A stretch of 64,000 nucleotides of DNA from Pontibacter flavimaris (lineage in GTDB: Bacteria; Bacteroidota; Bacteroidia; Cytophagales; Hymenobacteraceae), in assembly GCF_001907195.1 (NCBI RefSeq), contig NZ_LVWA01000008.1, forward strand, positions 1 through 64,000, given 5' to 3'. Below the pieces are notes generated by a model. That model saw nothing but the letters and a program-made list of their open reading frames with translations. It ran no database searches and had not been told where the DNA came from. Below, piece after piece: positions 16,765-24,983 of the stretch; within the stretch, counting starts at the first letter, position 1, and every line of letters begins with the position of its first letter. A program made the translations under genes and the position numbers.

Positions 16765-17217
16765 AGTACTCATATAGTAGTGTGTCATTAGAAAGCCTTA
16801 CCAGCTGGCCCCATTGCAGCCACAAAGCCTAAGGAGTGGTCAAAGCTGTAATAGCTCACTAATAGAAAAAAGATGATAGGCTAATAGAGTGCCAGTGTGG
16901 TATTAATTGTCATGTTCCAGAGACTAATATAATTAAGGTCAAAAGCCTACCTAAAACACTCCCAGAATAGATGATTTTAGGCCCATTTATTAGCAATTCA
17001 TTAGAAAAACATGATATAAAAGGGGCAAAAACTGAGGGGCCGCAATGCCATATATATATACATGCCACTTTATAAAGTTTTGGCCATTTGTACCCTCATT
17101 TTAGACTGGCTGGAGCTCTCCCAGTTGCATATAAATTTACCCTGTTAGGCTTTAATTTTATATGAAAACCACTATATTTGGGTAATATAATATTACAAGC
17201 TATAAAACTTAATAGGC
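16765..17217. other. Intergenic with candidate promoter for the lipoprotein gene
   Basis: No gene seen. An AT-rich stretch with a TATATATATACA run near 17,050. Near its right end, TATATTTG at 17,173-17,180 fits the Bacteroidota -7 box; about 21 bases upstream is TTTA rather than the ideal TTTG. Transcription would start about 30 bases before the ATG at 17,218. Confidence 0.45.
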
Positions 17218-17943
17218 ATGAAGAAACTTATACTAGCTTTATCTGCAGGCGCTATTTTACTGTCATCCTGTACAGACACTCTTGACAGGAAAATTAGTAC
17301 AGAGACCTTTGCAGAGGATTTAAAAGAGATACAGGCAGAGCACTCTAGCGACTATGATAGCCTTGACTTTGCCACCTTAGCTCTAGGGGTAGGATTTGGT
17401 AAAATGATGGGTGCAGAAAAGGAGATAACTAATAAAACCTATCGCCAAGTCCTAGATGAATTTAAGACAGAGAGGGTAAAGGAGGAAAAGGCACAAGCTG
17501 AGAAAAAAGCCCTGTATGAGAAAAAGGTAGCGGAGTGGAAAAACTCTCAGACCAAACTTAATAAAGTAGTGGCTTTTAAAGTTACTGGTAAAGACTTCTA
17601 TACAGACTCCTACGGTATTAGAGAGCAGCAAATGTTTAAATATCTTATCCAGAATAACAGCGGCAAAGATATTAAGGCTATCAAAGGTGGCTTTCTGGTG
17701 TATAATACCTTTGGAGAGGTAATAGGCCGCTATGGTATAGAGGTAGAAAACCCCATGGCCGTAGGTAAGTCAATAAATGATGAGATTTATTACGACTATA
17801 ATTCATATGATTCAGATAATGTAAAAGTTAAAGGGGTATCTGCAAAAGACCTCAAATATGAGTGGCAGACAGCTATGGTAATATTTACAGACGGGTCAGT
17901 GATGGAGGCACAAGAGGAGCCTAATGAGCTGGAGTTTCTTTAG
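17218..17943 (+). CDS. Lipoprotein of unknown function
   Basis: 241 residues. Signal peptide MKKLILALSAGAILLSSC with the lipobox LSSC at Cys 18. Residues about 75-110 form a Lys/Glu-rich helical, possibly coiled-coil segment (KTERVKEEKAQAEKKALYEK). The C-terminal half (about 115-235) looks like a beta-sandwich with aromatic strands (FKYLIQNNSGKDIKAIKG, GGFLVYNTFGEVIGRYGIEV, MVIFTDGSV), the pattern of FxLYD/DUF-type extracellular Ig-like domains. A lipid-anchored surface or periplasmic protein on a satellite-sized element might modify host surface or exclude phage, but this is speculation. Monocistronic, with its own promoter and terminator. Confidence 0.65.
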   Translation: MKKLILALSAGAILLSSCTDTLDRKISTETFAEDLKEIQAEHSSDYDSLDFATLALGVGFGKMMGAEKEITNKTYRQVLDEFKTERVKEEKAQAEKKALYEKKVAEWKNSQTKLNKVVAFKVTGKDFYTDSYGIREQQMFKYLIQNNSGKDIKAIKGGFLVYNTFGEVIGRYGIEVENPMAVGKSINDEIYYDYNSYDSDNVKVKGVSAKDLKYEWQTAMVIFTDGSVMEAQEEPNELEFL

Positions 17944-17964
17944 TGTTGTGCTCCCTAAAATAAT

Positions 17965-17989
17965 AAAAGCCACCCTAGAGGTGGCTTTT
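17965..17989. terminator. Bidirectional terminator
   Basis: AAAAGCCACC/GGTGGCTTTT hairpin with a short loop, lying between the convergent lipoprotein and DUF4145 genes, with A-run and T-run on the two sides. Confidence 0.8.
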
Positions 17990-18035
17990 GCATTTATAGC
18001 GTTACTATCAAAGTATATAAAGCTTTACAGCCATT

Positions 18036-18671
18036 TTATTTTTGTTTATCCCTTGCCGCTATACCCTCTAACTGGTTTGGGGGTAGAGAATTAAATAGCT
18101 TATCTATCTCATTAGGCTGGGTAATCATAACATCTGCTACAATGTTTACCAGTAGAAATAGTTTAGCTGCAGTCTCCATATCGTCATTTAAATTGATTTG
18201 TCCTGGGTGTACTGCATTATTTCCTATTACCCTTACTATATCTAATGATTGCTGTATTCTAGGAGGTAGCCCTTTCTTTACAAGGTTGCCTATATCAGTG
18301 TTTATGTTTTTACCCTCCTCTCCTAAATGTTTACACAGTTTCTGAATACATAGTCTCAGCAATGCAGCTGCACCCCTAGGAGACCTATTCAATATTGCTC
18401 TTGCCTCCTCATAATCTGCTTTAATTTCCTCTGGTAAATCGTTATTAGGCATAGGAGCGCCACCTGTGGAGGGAATTATCAACTTTTCATTTAACCACAA
18501 GGTAAATTTTTGGCAGTGTGAACAAGCGGCATAATTTAGCCCAGATATAATATTTAAGGTACCCACCTCAAACCTATAAAAAGCTTCACTCCATCTTTGA
18601 TTTGCAAAGGCTCCACAATGGGGACAGTTAAATCCAGTTTTTTTATGTGCTGGTGGGACATAGGGTATCAT
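18036..18671 (-). CDS. Zinc-ribbon DUF4145 domain protein
   Basis: 211 residues. The N-terminal third has two CxxC knuckles (CPHCGAF near 15 and CSHCQKF near 51), a zinc ribbon. The remainder is the helical DUF4145 domain: LPEEIKADYEEARAILNRSP, RGAAALLRLCIQKLCKHLGE, and IVRVIGNNAVHPGQINLND with the characteristic GN-AVHPG. DUF4145 proteins often accompany restriction or other defence genes, but no partner nuclease or methylase is adjacent. It is the only gene transcribed leftwards in this part of the element, so an independent cargo gene is likely. Confidence 0.75.
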   Translation of the reverse strand: MIPYVPPAHKKTGFNCPHCGAFANQRWSEAFYRFEVGTLNIISGLNYAACSHCQKFTLWLNEKLIIPSTGGAPMPNNDLPEEIKADYEEARAILNRSPRGAAALLRLCIQKLCKHLGEEGKNINTDIGNLVKKGLPPRIQQSLDIVRVIGNNAVHPGQINLNDDMETAAKLFLLVNIVADVMITQPNEIDKLFNSLPPNQLEGIAARDKQK

Positions 18672-18793
18672 ACAGTAATAGTTAATAGATTTTAGGAACT
18701 TATTAATTTTAATGAATTGCCATACCTAGTATGTTATTCAAATATAAGCTTTTCTAAAGGTGGAGGGTCAGTTATTAGCCACTTTTTCTATAT

Positions 18794-18878
18794 TGTTCAC
18801 CTATACAAACGGACGTTTAAAAGAGTGTACAAGAAAAATAACCTTTAAAAAAGTGTACACCGTTTGTAAAAGTGAACA
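18794..18878. repeat. Nested repeats upstream of the serine recombinase
   Basis: Outer inverted repeat: TGTTCACCTATACAAACGG at 18,794-18,812 and CCGTTTGTAAAAGTGAACA at 18,860-18,878 (16 of 19 positions pair). Inside it is a direct repeat: TTTAAAAGAGTGTACA (18,816-18,831) and TTTAAAAAAGTGTACA (18,844-18,859), one mismatch, 28-bp period. The layout is that of a res-like recombination site or operator, 36 bases before the recombinase start. Confidence 0.8.
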
Positions 18879-18894
18879 GTAGTATATATATTTG
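18863..18894 (+). promoter_or_regulatory. Bacteroidota-type promoter of the serine recombinase
   Basis: TTTG at 18,863-18,866 and TATATTTG at 18,887-18,894, 20 bases apart, match the -33/-7 consensus exactly. The -33 box lies inside the right arm of the inverted repeat, so binding of the recombinase there would repress its own gene. Confidence 0.7.
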
Positions 18895-18913
18895 TTCCAT
18901 AATATAAAAGCAC

Positions 18914-19594
18914 ATGAAAAAGTATATAGCCTACTACAGAGTAAGTACCACAAAACAGGAAAAGTCTGGCTTAGGACTGGAGGCGCAGAAAGCCTCTGTG
19001 AGAACCTTTGCGAAATGTGAGGACTGTATTATAGAAGAGTTTACGGAGGTGGAGTCTGGTAAGAAAAATAAGCGCTCACAGCTGCAGGCTGCCATAACTA
19101 AGGCCAAAGCTACAGGCAGCACCTTAGTAATAGCTAAGCTGGACAGGCTGAGCCGTAATGCAGCCTTTATCTTTACTCTGAGAGATAGTGGGGTAGACTT
19201 TATATGTGTAGATATGCCAGATGCTAATACTCTTACTATTGGCGTATTTGCCTCCATGGCTCAGCATGAGGCAGAGCTTATAAGCCAACGCACTAAAGCT
19301 GCCCTACATGCTAAAAAAGCACATGGCATCAAGTTAGGCACCCCCGCTAACCTTACAAAGGAGGCAAGGCTAAAGGGGCTGGAGGTACGTAGAAGTAAGG
19401 CCCTAAATAGTAAAGAGAATAAGCAGGCTATTCATGTAATACTAGGTGAAAAGAAAGAGGGTAAGTCATTTAGGGAGATAGTAGATAAGCTAAATGAGTT
19501 AGGCTATGTTACATCTCAGGGTAAAGCATTTGGGGTCAGTAGTGTACATAAGCTTTATAAGAGAGCAACCCAGCCAGAGGAGATAGGGGCTTAA
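18914..19594 (+). CDS. Small serine recombinase (resolvase/invertase family)
   Basis: 226 residues. The catalytic domain begins KKYIAYYRVSTTKQEKSGLG, with the nucleophilic Ser in YRVST (residue 11) and the Arg motif KLDRLSRN; QHEAELISQRTKAALHAKK is the E-helix region. The C-terminal part (LTKEARLKGLEVRRSK, then SFREIVDKLNELGYVTSQGK) carries a HTH. Length fits the small resolvase/invertase group rather than large integrases. Since the element already has a tyrosine integrase, this enzyme probably resolves dimers or inverts a segment, acting at the repeats just upstream. Confidence 0.85.
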   Translation: MKKYIAYYRVSTTKQEKSGLGLEAQKASVRTFAKCEDCIIEEFTEVESGKKNKRSQLQAAITKAKATGSTLVIAKLDRLSRNAAFIFTLRDSGVDFICVDMPDANTLTIGVFASMAQHEAELISQRTKAALHAKKAHGIKLGTPANLTKEARLKGLEVRRSKALNSKENKQAIHVILGEKKEGKSFREIVDKLNELGYVTSQGKAFGVSSVHKLYKRATQPEEIGA

Positions 19595-19856
19595 CCTACC
19601 CCCCCACCTCTCAAAAAAAAGACCCCCCACCCCCTTTACGGCACTAGGGGTAAATATATTACAGAGCCCGTTTTTCAAGTTTTGAAAAGCATTTTACATG
19701 GGGTAGCCACCCCCCCCTCTAATATGGAGTCTGTTTTTGGAAACTCAATAGGCCTTTTTTCTGGCTCCTACCCCGACCCCATTTTTGAGGTTTGAATTTT
19801 TACTAAAAGCATATACAAAAGCATCATACCACCACAGAATTTAAAAACTACACAAT
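19595..19856. other. Intergenic with clustered C- and A/T-homopolymer tracts
   Basis: After the recombinase stop come several runs of five to nine Cs (around 19,598-19,605, 19,622-19,635, 19,710-19,718), alternating with TTTTT-containing palindromes (TTTTTCAAGTTTTGAAAA near 19,670). No gene is seen. The strand asymmetry is marked: C-rich on plus. Confidence 0.6.
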
Positions 19857-20177
19857 ATGGAGAACCACACTTTTACACAGAAAAGCCATGAGGTAAAGAA
19901 TACCTTTGTTAAGATGTTTTTACACCCAGATTTGATAGGAGATAGCGGCTTTATTGGCTGGAGATTGTATCTGACAAAAGAACGTGAAATAAATGAATTG
20001 CCTTACGATGAGGGAATGAAAGCCTACCAGAAGAGGATACTTAAAAAAGCTAAGTATGGTATTGGTATTGATAGTATAGGTGGCGCTATTCCTGTAAATG
20101 ATGTGGAGCAAGTGATAGAGGGTCGAATACTGCCACCATGGCCAGCCTGCAGCCTAAGCTACCTGCAGAGGCTATAA
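19857..20177 (+). CDS. Small hypothetical protein
   Basis: 106 residues, not recognised. N-terminal half hydrophilic; a central segment (GFIGWRLYLTKEREINELPY, then a Lys-rich helix QKRILKKAKYGIGIDSIGG) looks folded. The last 15 residues (PPWPACSLSYLQRL) have unlike composition and may be out-of-frame read-through. No clear Shine-Dalgarno. Ends convergent with the tape-measure gene; a weak hairpin with GGGGGCC/GGCCCCC arms lies at 20,189-20,218. Confidence 0.5.
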   Translation: MENHTFTQKSHEVKNTFVKMFLHPDLIGDSGFIGWRLYLTKEREINELPYDEGMKAYQKRILKKAKYGIGIDSIGGAIPVNDVEQVIEGRILPPWPACSLSYLQRL

Positions 20178-20237
20178 AATAAAGAGGAGGGGGCCATTAT
20201 TGGGATAGGAGAGGCCCCCTGCCTCATTTAGTAAAAA

Positions 20238-22433
20238 TTAAGACCCGTAGGAAACAGAAACATCTTTTACTACTGCGAGTAATTCTTTAGTCAAAATATC
20301 ACGTATGGCCAGCCCATCATTACCTAGGCTCCTAAGTAAAGTTTCAGTCTTGATTGAAAATAAGTTTTCTACATTTATTTCTAGGCCCCCAGTCTTAGAG
20401 CCTTCTCGTCTATAGTCCTTTACTCTGGCCTCCTTTTCAGCCTCACTGCCTGAGCCTCCAATACCAGCCCCTCCGCTCTCTTCACTACCGTAGTAATCAC
20501 TAGAGCTTGCTGTAGAGCCTGCCATTTTACTAAAGTCTGGTAGTGTGAAGTTGCCCATCAATCCAGACCAATCTATAGTACCTCCACCATTCTTAGCTTT
20601 TTCCTGCCCTCTTTTAAAGTGGGGTGCTGTCTTTTCTTTGATAGCCTGCCCAGCTGCTTTGGTACCATTGATAACCACACCTGCAGGGCTCATATTAAAC
20701 AGGAATTTACCCCCAGCCTTAGCGGCCTTCAGCCAGTTACCTTGCTTTACTGCATTAATAAGCTCAAATAGAGGCTGTATCTGCTTGCCAAAGAATGAGG
20801 CTATACCCTTAAAGATGTTTTCTATGGTCTGGGGTATGTTTTTGAATACATCTACCACCCCAGCTCCAAAGGCCTTAAGGACTTCCCATACACCAAGTAT
20901 ACCTCCTCTAAAGCCCTCAAATTTATTCCACGCCCACAGAATTGCCCCTCCAACCGCAAAAATTACCCCTATGGTAATACCCAGAGGCGAGGTTAAGAAC
21001 GCTTTATTTAAGAGGTTCTGAGCCCATGCCCAGCCTTTAGTAGCCAGTGAGGCTGCCTTAGTGGCCACCGTACCAGCCTTTACCATACTGGTAATAGTCT
21101 GTATGAAAGTTAGGGCCTTGTGAGCCGCAAACACGGCCCCTAAGGTGGCTACAGTATATCCTAATTCTGTTCTATACTTTGATATAAAGCCTATCGTAGA
21201 GGCTATGATGTTGCTGACTAATCTGAGGGGTGGGGTGATAGTTTTTACACCCAGCGTAAGCAGGGCTATAGTCTTTTCTGCAGCTGTGCCCTTACCCTTA
21301 AATAGACTAAACTGATTAGCAGCATTAGATATTGCAGCCCCTACAGGACTAAGAGCAGAGCCTATACCTGAGAGAGCCTGTTTAAGTGGGCTAATCTTGG
21401 TAAAGAACTCTATGAAAAAGTCTATGGCTTTATTTCCACTATCAATAAAGAAAGTAAAGGCTCCTGTTGAATTTTGGCCAATTACCTTTTGTAGCTTAGT
21501 GAAATTATCTCCTAGGTTTGATAGCCTGCCTCCTAAGGTTTTAGAGATTGCAGCCATAGAGCCCTGCACACCCACCATATCTCCTAGAGAAAGTATATAC
21601 TCCCGTATGGCCTTAGCATCTTTCTTAATAGTAGTGTCTTGACCCTTAAAGGTATAGGTCATGGTACCATCTTTATTATCCTTACCTTTAATGCCAAACT
21701 CCTTAAGCCTTTCATTCTCAAAAACCTCCGCATCGAGCATTGCTTCTGTAAGCATGTCGAAATCCTTACCTACAGAACTGGCTAAGTCCCCCAGCTTTCT
21801 CATTTGGTCCTCTGTAGGTGCAAAGCCACGGTTAGCCAGTTTTACAAAGGAGCCACTAAGCTCATCTACAGCAAATGGAGTTTTACTGGCAAAGTCCTGT
21901 ATCATTGCCATAGCACTCTTAGCTCTGGTAGCACTCTGGAAAGTATTAGTAAGTACTGCCTCAAACTTTTGGAATGTGGCTGTAGTCTCTACCACACCTC
22001 CTCCAAATAACCTCATTTGGTCTAGGGCAAAAATACCACCTAATAGGCCTGCAGCCCCCTTAAGACCCATGCCACCTCCTGAGCTATTACCACGCATCAT
22101 ACCACCTCTAGGGGTAGGAGGTGTAAAGCCTGCCTTAGGAGTGGAGGCTGTACTTAAAACCCTGGCATATTTGCTGGCTTTGCTAACCAGCCTATCCATT
22201 TGGCCATTGGCCTGCTTAAGCTCTTTATTTAGTTTTAGGTCCCCTTTATTGCCCAGCTTATCCATGGACTTGCTGAGGGTGCCTATACCTCTGTTAGAGG
22301 CATTTACTGTCTTTTGTAGACTGGCAAAAACCTTAGACGCTTTCCCTACATGCTTCTCTGCATTGGTGGCAAACTTCTTTAATGGACCGCTGCCATGGTC
22401 TACTACCTTAATTTCAAATCTTACCTGCTCCAT
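20238..22433 (-). CDS. Phage tail tape-measure protein
   Basis: About 731 residues from ATG 22,433 (AAAGGG just upstream); an in-frame ATG at 22,487 would add 18 residues. The tape-measure N-terminal domain is clear: TFQKFEAVLTNTFQSATRAK, FASKTPFAVDELSGSFVKLA, and GFAPTEDQMRKLGDLASSVG. Before it is a helical region, after it long helices, then hydrophobic membrane-like segments (about 440-520: YTVATLGAVFAAHKALTFIQ, PLGITIGVIFAVGGAILWAW), a Ser/Gly-rich linker and a short C-terminal domain. Such proteins set tail length and assist DNA entry. No other tail, baseplate, capsid or terminase gene is in the element. The frame is long and undamaged, so it is probably under selection. Confidence 0.85.
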   Translation of the reverse strand: MEQVRFEIKVVDHGSGPLKKFATNAEKHVGKASKVFASLQKTVNASNRGIGTLSKSMDKLGNKGDLKLNKELKQANGQMDRLVSKASKYARVLSTASTPKAGFTPPTPRGGMMRGNSSGGGMGLKGAAGLLGGIFALDQMRLFGGGVVETTATFQKFEAVLTNTFQSATRAKSAMAMIQDFASKTPFAVDELSGSFVKLANRGFAPTEDQMRKLGDLASSVGKDFDMLTEAMLDAEVFENERLKEFGIKGKDNKDGTMTYTFKGQDTTIKKDAKAIREYILSLGDMVGVQGSMAAISKTLGGRLSNLGDNFTKLQKVIGQNSTGAFTFFIDSGNKAIDFFIEFFTKISPLKQALSGIGSALSPVGAAISNAANQFSLFKGKGTAAEKTIALLTLGVKTITPPLRLVSNIIASTIGFISKYRTELGYTVATLGAVFAAHKALTFIQTITSMVKAGTVATKAASLATKGWAWAQNLLNKAFLTSPLGITIGVIFAVGGAILWAWNKFEGFRGGILGVWEVLKAFGAGVVDVFKNIPQTIENIFKGIASFFGKQIQPLFELINAVKQGNWLKAAKAGGKFLFNMSPAGVVINGTKAAGQAIKEKTAPHFKRGQEKAKNGGGTIDWSGLMGNFTLPDFSKMAGSTASSSDYYGSEESGGAGIGGSGSEAEKEARVKDYRREGSKTGGLEINVENLFSIKTETLLRSLGNDGLAIRDILTKELLAVVKDVSVSYGS

Positions 22434-22487
22434 TTCATCTATCCCTTTGGATAGTATAGGAAAAGAGGCAGGTGAGAATTGATGCAT

Positions 22488-22837
22488 GAGAGGAGCTTTA
22501 GGTTAATTAATATTTAGTCTAAATAGACTTTTTGGCTACACAACTGCCTGATTATCAGCTTTTGCTCCACTCAGGAGCAATACATCACAGGGCCATACTG
22601 GTAAAGCGCAAATAGGTATATAGAAACTGTTATACCACCTCAGATAAATGCTGATTACATAAAATATTAATTGTACTTTTTTTAACTGAAACACAAAATA
22701 ATATCTTCATTTTGTAGGTTGATGTAAATAATCAAATGTTGTCTATTTGGTGCTTTTGAAAGCTTTTTTTAGTGGGATATTATACTGTATATTTGCCTTT
22801 ATAAATATTGATAATATAAATAAAGAGAGGAGGGTGT
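22488..22837. promoter_or_regulatory. Divergent intergenic region with candidate promoter
   Basis: 350 bases between the tape-measure gene (leftwards) and the MDLS-family gene (rightwards). TATATTTG at 22,788-22,795 fits a -7 box pointing right, with T-rich sequence but no perfect TTTG 20 bases upstream. No leftward promoter was recognised. GAGGAGGGT precedes the ATG at 22,838. Confidence 0.45.
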
Positions 22838-23281
22838 ATGGATTTATCTAAGGCGATAACGCTAGGCAGAATTGAAAAGCTAATCAATGGTAGGCCTGAA
22901 TTAACTAATTATGTATTAAAGGAGTCGGGAAATTTTTTCTATCTAATAGATAGCAATTCTTTAAGGCCTCATTACGAATGGCATGATAGGGAGGTGCAGA
23001 TGGCTTTCCATAAATTTGAGGTGGCAGAACATTTGGAGGATGCGTCAATACCATCAGAGATGATTGATGAGATGTCAGGAGAGGCTTTTTTACATTTTCT
23101 TACTACATTGGTTGGCTGCATGGGTCAATTGGAGGATAGTAATTCTATAAGAAGCAGACAGATTTTTGATATTATGGCTGATTTGGTCGGGGGTACCGGA
23201 GAGGGAGAAATTCATATTGCATTAAGGTCAACAGAAGAGCCTATATTACTTACATCGGTATCTACAGTTTCTTCACATTAG
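22838..23281 (+). CDS. MDLS-family small protein, unknown function (copy 1)
   Basis: 147 residues, acidic, mostly helical, no signal peptide or known motif. It starts MDLSKAITLGRIEKL and contains FHKFEVAEHLEDASIPSEMI. The start is fixed by GGAGGGTGT directly upstream, an arrangement repeated before the paralogous start at 23,449. It is the first gene of a short rightward operon in the element. A cytoplasmic accessory or regulatory function is possible but not shown. Confidence 0.6.
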   Translation: MDLSKAITLGRIEKLINGRPELTNYVLKESGNFFYLIDSNSLRPHYEWHDREVQMAFHKFEVAEHLEDASIPSEMIDEMSGEAFLHFLTTLVGCMGQLEDSNSIRSRQIFDIMADLVGGTGEGEIHIALRSTEEPILLTSVSTVSSH

Positions 23282-23373
23282 TAGGAAAATGCTTTAATAT
23301 AAGCCTTGCACTAGGTCCTCTGGTGTGAGGCTTACATGTTTATAGTAGAATATTTTTTTAGGAGGAGTATGGT

Positions 23374-23841
23374 ATGGAAGAGAAAGCAGCAGTAACACTG
23401 CTAAAAATGGAAAAAGCATTGTATAATATTAAAAAAAAAGGAGGGTATATGGATTTATCACAGGCTGTTGAGATACAGCGGTTAAGAAAAGCTTATTTAC
23501 ACAGGAATACACTTGGGGGGTATGTGCCCTTAGATGGTTTAGATATAGTCATCAAAAAGCAAGCTGGAGTAATATATGCTATTGTAGAGGGGCCTAACGG
23601 GCTGGTATTGCCTCTACTGGAGTCAGAAGTAACAGAGTTTTTCCAAGTAAAGGAGGCAACTGGAGAGCAGATAATACATTATATCTGGCTATTGACACCT
23701 ATGGCTAAATTCTGGCAGTCTCAGGCTTTAGAGTTTGACTGGGAGCCTATCAGTAGGTACGAGAATATCAATAAGCTTACAGACGGTATGGCTCTGATGG
23801 ATTGTGTATATGACACCCAGCTTTGGGAGGAGGCAGGTTAA
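23374..23841 (+). CDS. MDLS-family small protein, unknown function (copy 2)
   Basis: 155 residues from ATG 23,374, which has a perfect AGGAGG 8 bases upstream. In frame, a second start at 23,449 (131 residues) has its own AAAGGAGGGTAT and begins MDLSQAVEIQRLRKAY, paralleling copy 1. Either a 25-residue Lys-rich leader has been joined to the family or two products are made. The body has DIVIKKQAGVIYAIVEGPNG and a Trp-rich C-terminus. No known domain recognised. Confidence 0.6.
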   Translation: MEEKAAVTLLKMEKALYNIKKKGGYMDLSQAVEIQRLRKAYLHRNTLGGYVPLDGLDIVIKKQAGVIYAIVEGPNGLVLPLLESEVTEFFQVKEATGEQIIHYIWLLTPMAKFWQSQALEFDWEPISRYENINKLTDGMALMDCVYDTQLWEEAG

Positions 23842-23860
23842 TAATGTTCTTAATATAACT

Positions 23861-24228
23861 ATGACACCAAGTAGAAAAGAGAGACTCATAGGTGAAATGA
23901 TAGCATCTATGAATAGGGGGCCTGTAGAGCAGCCCTATGAGCTTATTGGAGCTGCAGACGTACAAACCCTGCCATTACTCCAGATGACTCTATAGAGCGG
24001 CAAAGCCCCTTTAAACTAGGGGTAGTAAATAAGAGGCCTGCATTAGCAGGCTTTTTCATTAGCCCAGAATATGAAGTGGCTATAAGGGTACTAGCCAGTA
24101 TAAACCACCGCCTAAATAATAACAGGGGTAAGGCTCTGGAGTATCTGGTAGAGTTTTATATAGGTAGCCTCCCAGATGAAAAGAGGGAAGAATTTTTAAA
24201 GCTTATGGCTGGTGCTAGAAAAACATAA
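23861..24228 (+). pseudogene. Small element gene with a frame change
   Basis: From ATG 23,861 the frame reads MTPSRKERLIGEMIASMNRG up to ELIGAADVQT and stops at 23,995. From about 23,965 the -1 frame continues without a stop to 24,228: NPAITPDDSIERQSPFKLGV, VNKRPALAGFFISPEYEVAI, LEYLVEFYIGSLPDEKREEF. The second half is protein-like but has no start codon of its own. This is either one gene with a one-base deletion at the ACAAACCC stretch, or -1 frameshifting. A terminator-like hairpin (24,036-24,056) lies within the second half and speaks for a real 45-residue first product. Confidence 0.5.
24036..24056 (+). terminator. Terminator-like hairpin GCCTGC/GCAGGC plus T5
   Basis: Six-base perfect arms with a 4-nt loop and TTTTT after it. 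It follows the stop at 23,995 by 40 bases but lies inside the alternative reading frame described for 23,861-24,228. Confidence 0.5.
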
Positions 24229-24511
24229 AGCTATGGTTCTAGATAGAATATTTTTTAATTGTATTACTAAGAGAGTTTACTAATAGTGAAATTGAGTATG
24301 ACTGCAATCTAACTGTTGCTATAAGCAATAGGCCCTATTAGTAAGGGGGGCTTAAAATAGAGGAGGGGTAGGGGAAAGCTTGGTAAGGTGGCGCTACATA
24401 AAAAATTAAGGCCCTACCAGATAACGCATAATAAGGCTATCTGAGAGGGCCTATTACCAGCCAATAAATAGAAGTCAGGTAGATAGTTTAATGGCTCTAC
24501 ACCATTCAAAA

Positions 24512-24865
24512 TTAAGCTGTGGCAACTATTCTCTTTCTCCTATGAGTACTTTTATAAGCTGCTACTTCTGCCTCCACTTCTGAGCGGGTTTTTTTACGTC
24601 CCTGCATTACCCATGCAGTAAGCTCCTCCTTTGAAAAGTAAAGGCGCTTACCCTGTTTACACGCTGGCAGAATCCTACGCTGCACCAGTGTATATACAGT
24701 TGGTATAGCTAAAGTAAGAAATTTTGAAGCCTCCTCCACTGTAAGAAGCTGGTCAGTAGAAAGTGTGTCCAGTTGGGGTTTAGTTTGATGAGCCCTTATA
24801 TCCAATAATATAGACTCTAGCTGATTTAAGCGATTCTCAATAATCATAAATGGGTTTTCTGTCAT
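24512..24865 (-). CDS. AlpA/excisionase-like HTH protein
   Basis: 117 residues. An N-terminal helix (ENRLNQLESILLDIRAHQ) precedes the HTH_17 domain LLTVEEASKFLTLAIPTVYT, QRRILPACKQGKRLYF and SKEELTAWVMQGR. The C-terminus is basic (RRKRIVATA). This is the typical small DNA-binding protein next to Bacteroidota integrases, acting as excision factor or regulator. It resembles the relic at 13,350-13,616. It is transcribed in the direction of the integrase operon, 118 bases downstream of it. Confidence 0.75.
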   Translation of the reverse strand: MTENPFMIIENRLNQLESILLDIRAHQTKPQLDTLSTDQLLTVEEASKFLTLAIPTVYTLVQRRILPACKQGKRLYFSKEELTAWVMQGRKKTRSEVEAEVAAYKSTHRRKRIVATA

Positions 24866-24983
24866 ATCTCTCTCACATTTTATTGTTAACTGTGCAAAGG
24901 TGTGACTATATCCATTGTCATTATTAGCAGCTAAAACCTTGCTAATAATATGCTAATGCAGGGACCATATTTACTACAGGAGG

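Noticed and set aside
21661..22482. Long plus-strand frame opposite the tape-measure gene
   Set aside because: Leu/Ser/Pro-rich shadow of the repetitive coding strand; no start signal.
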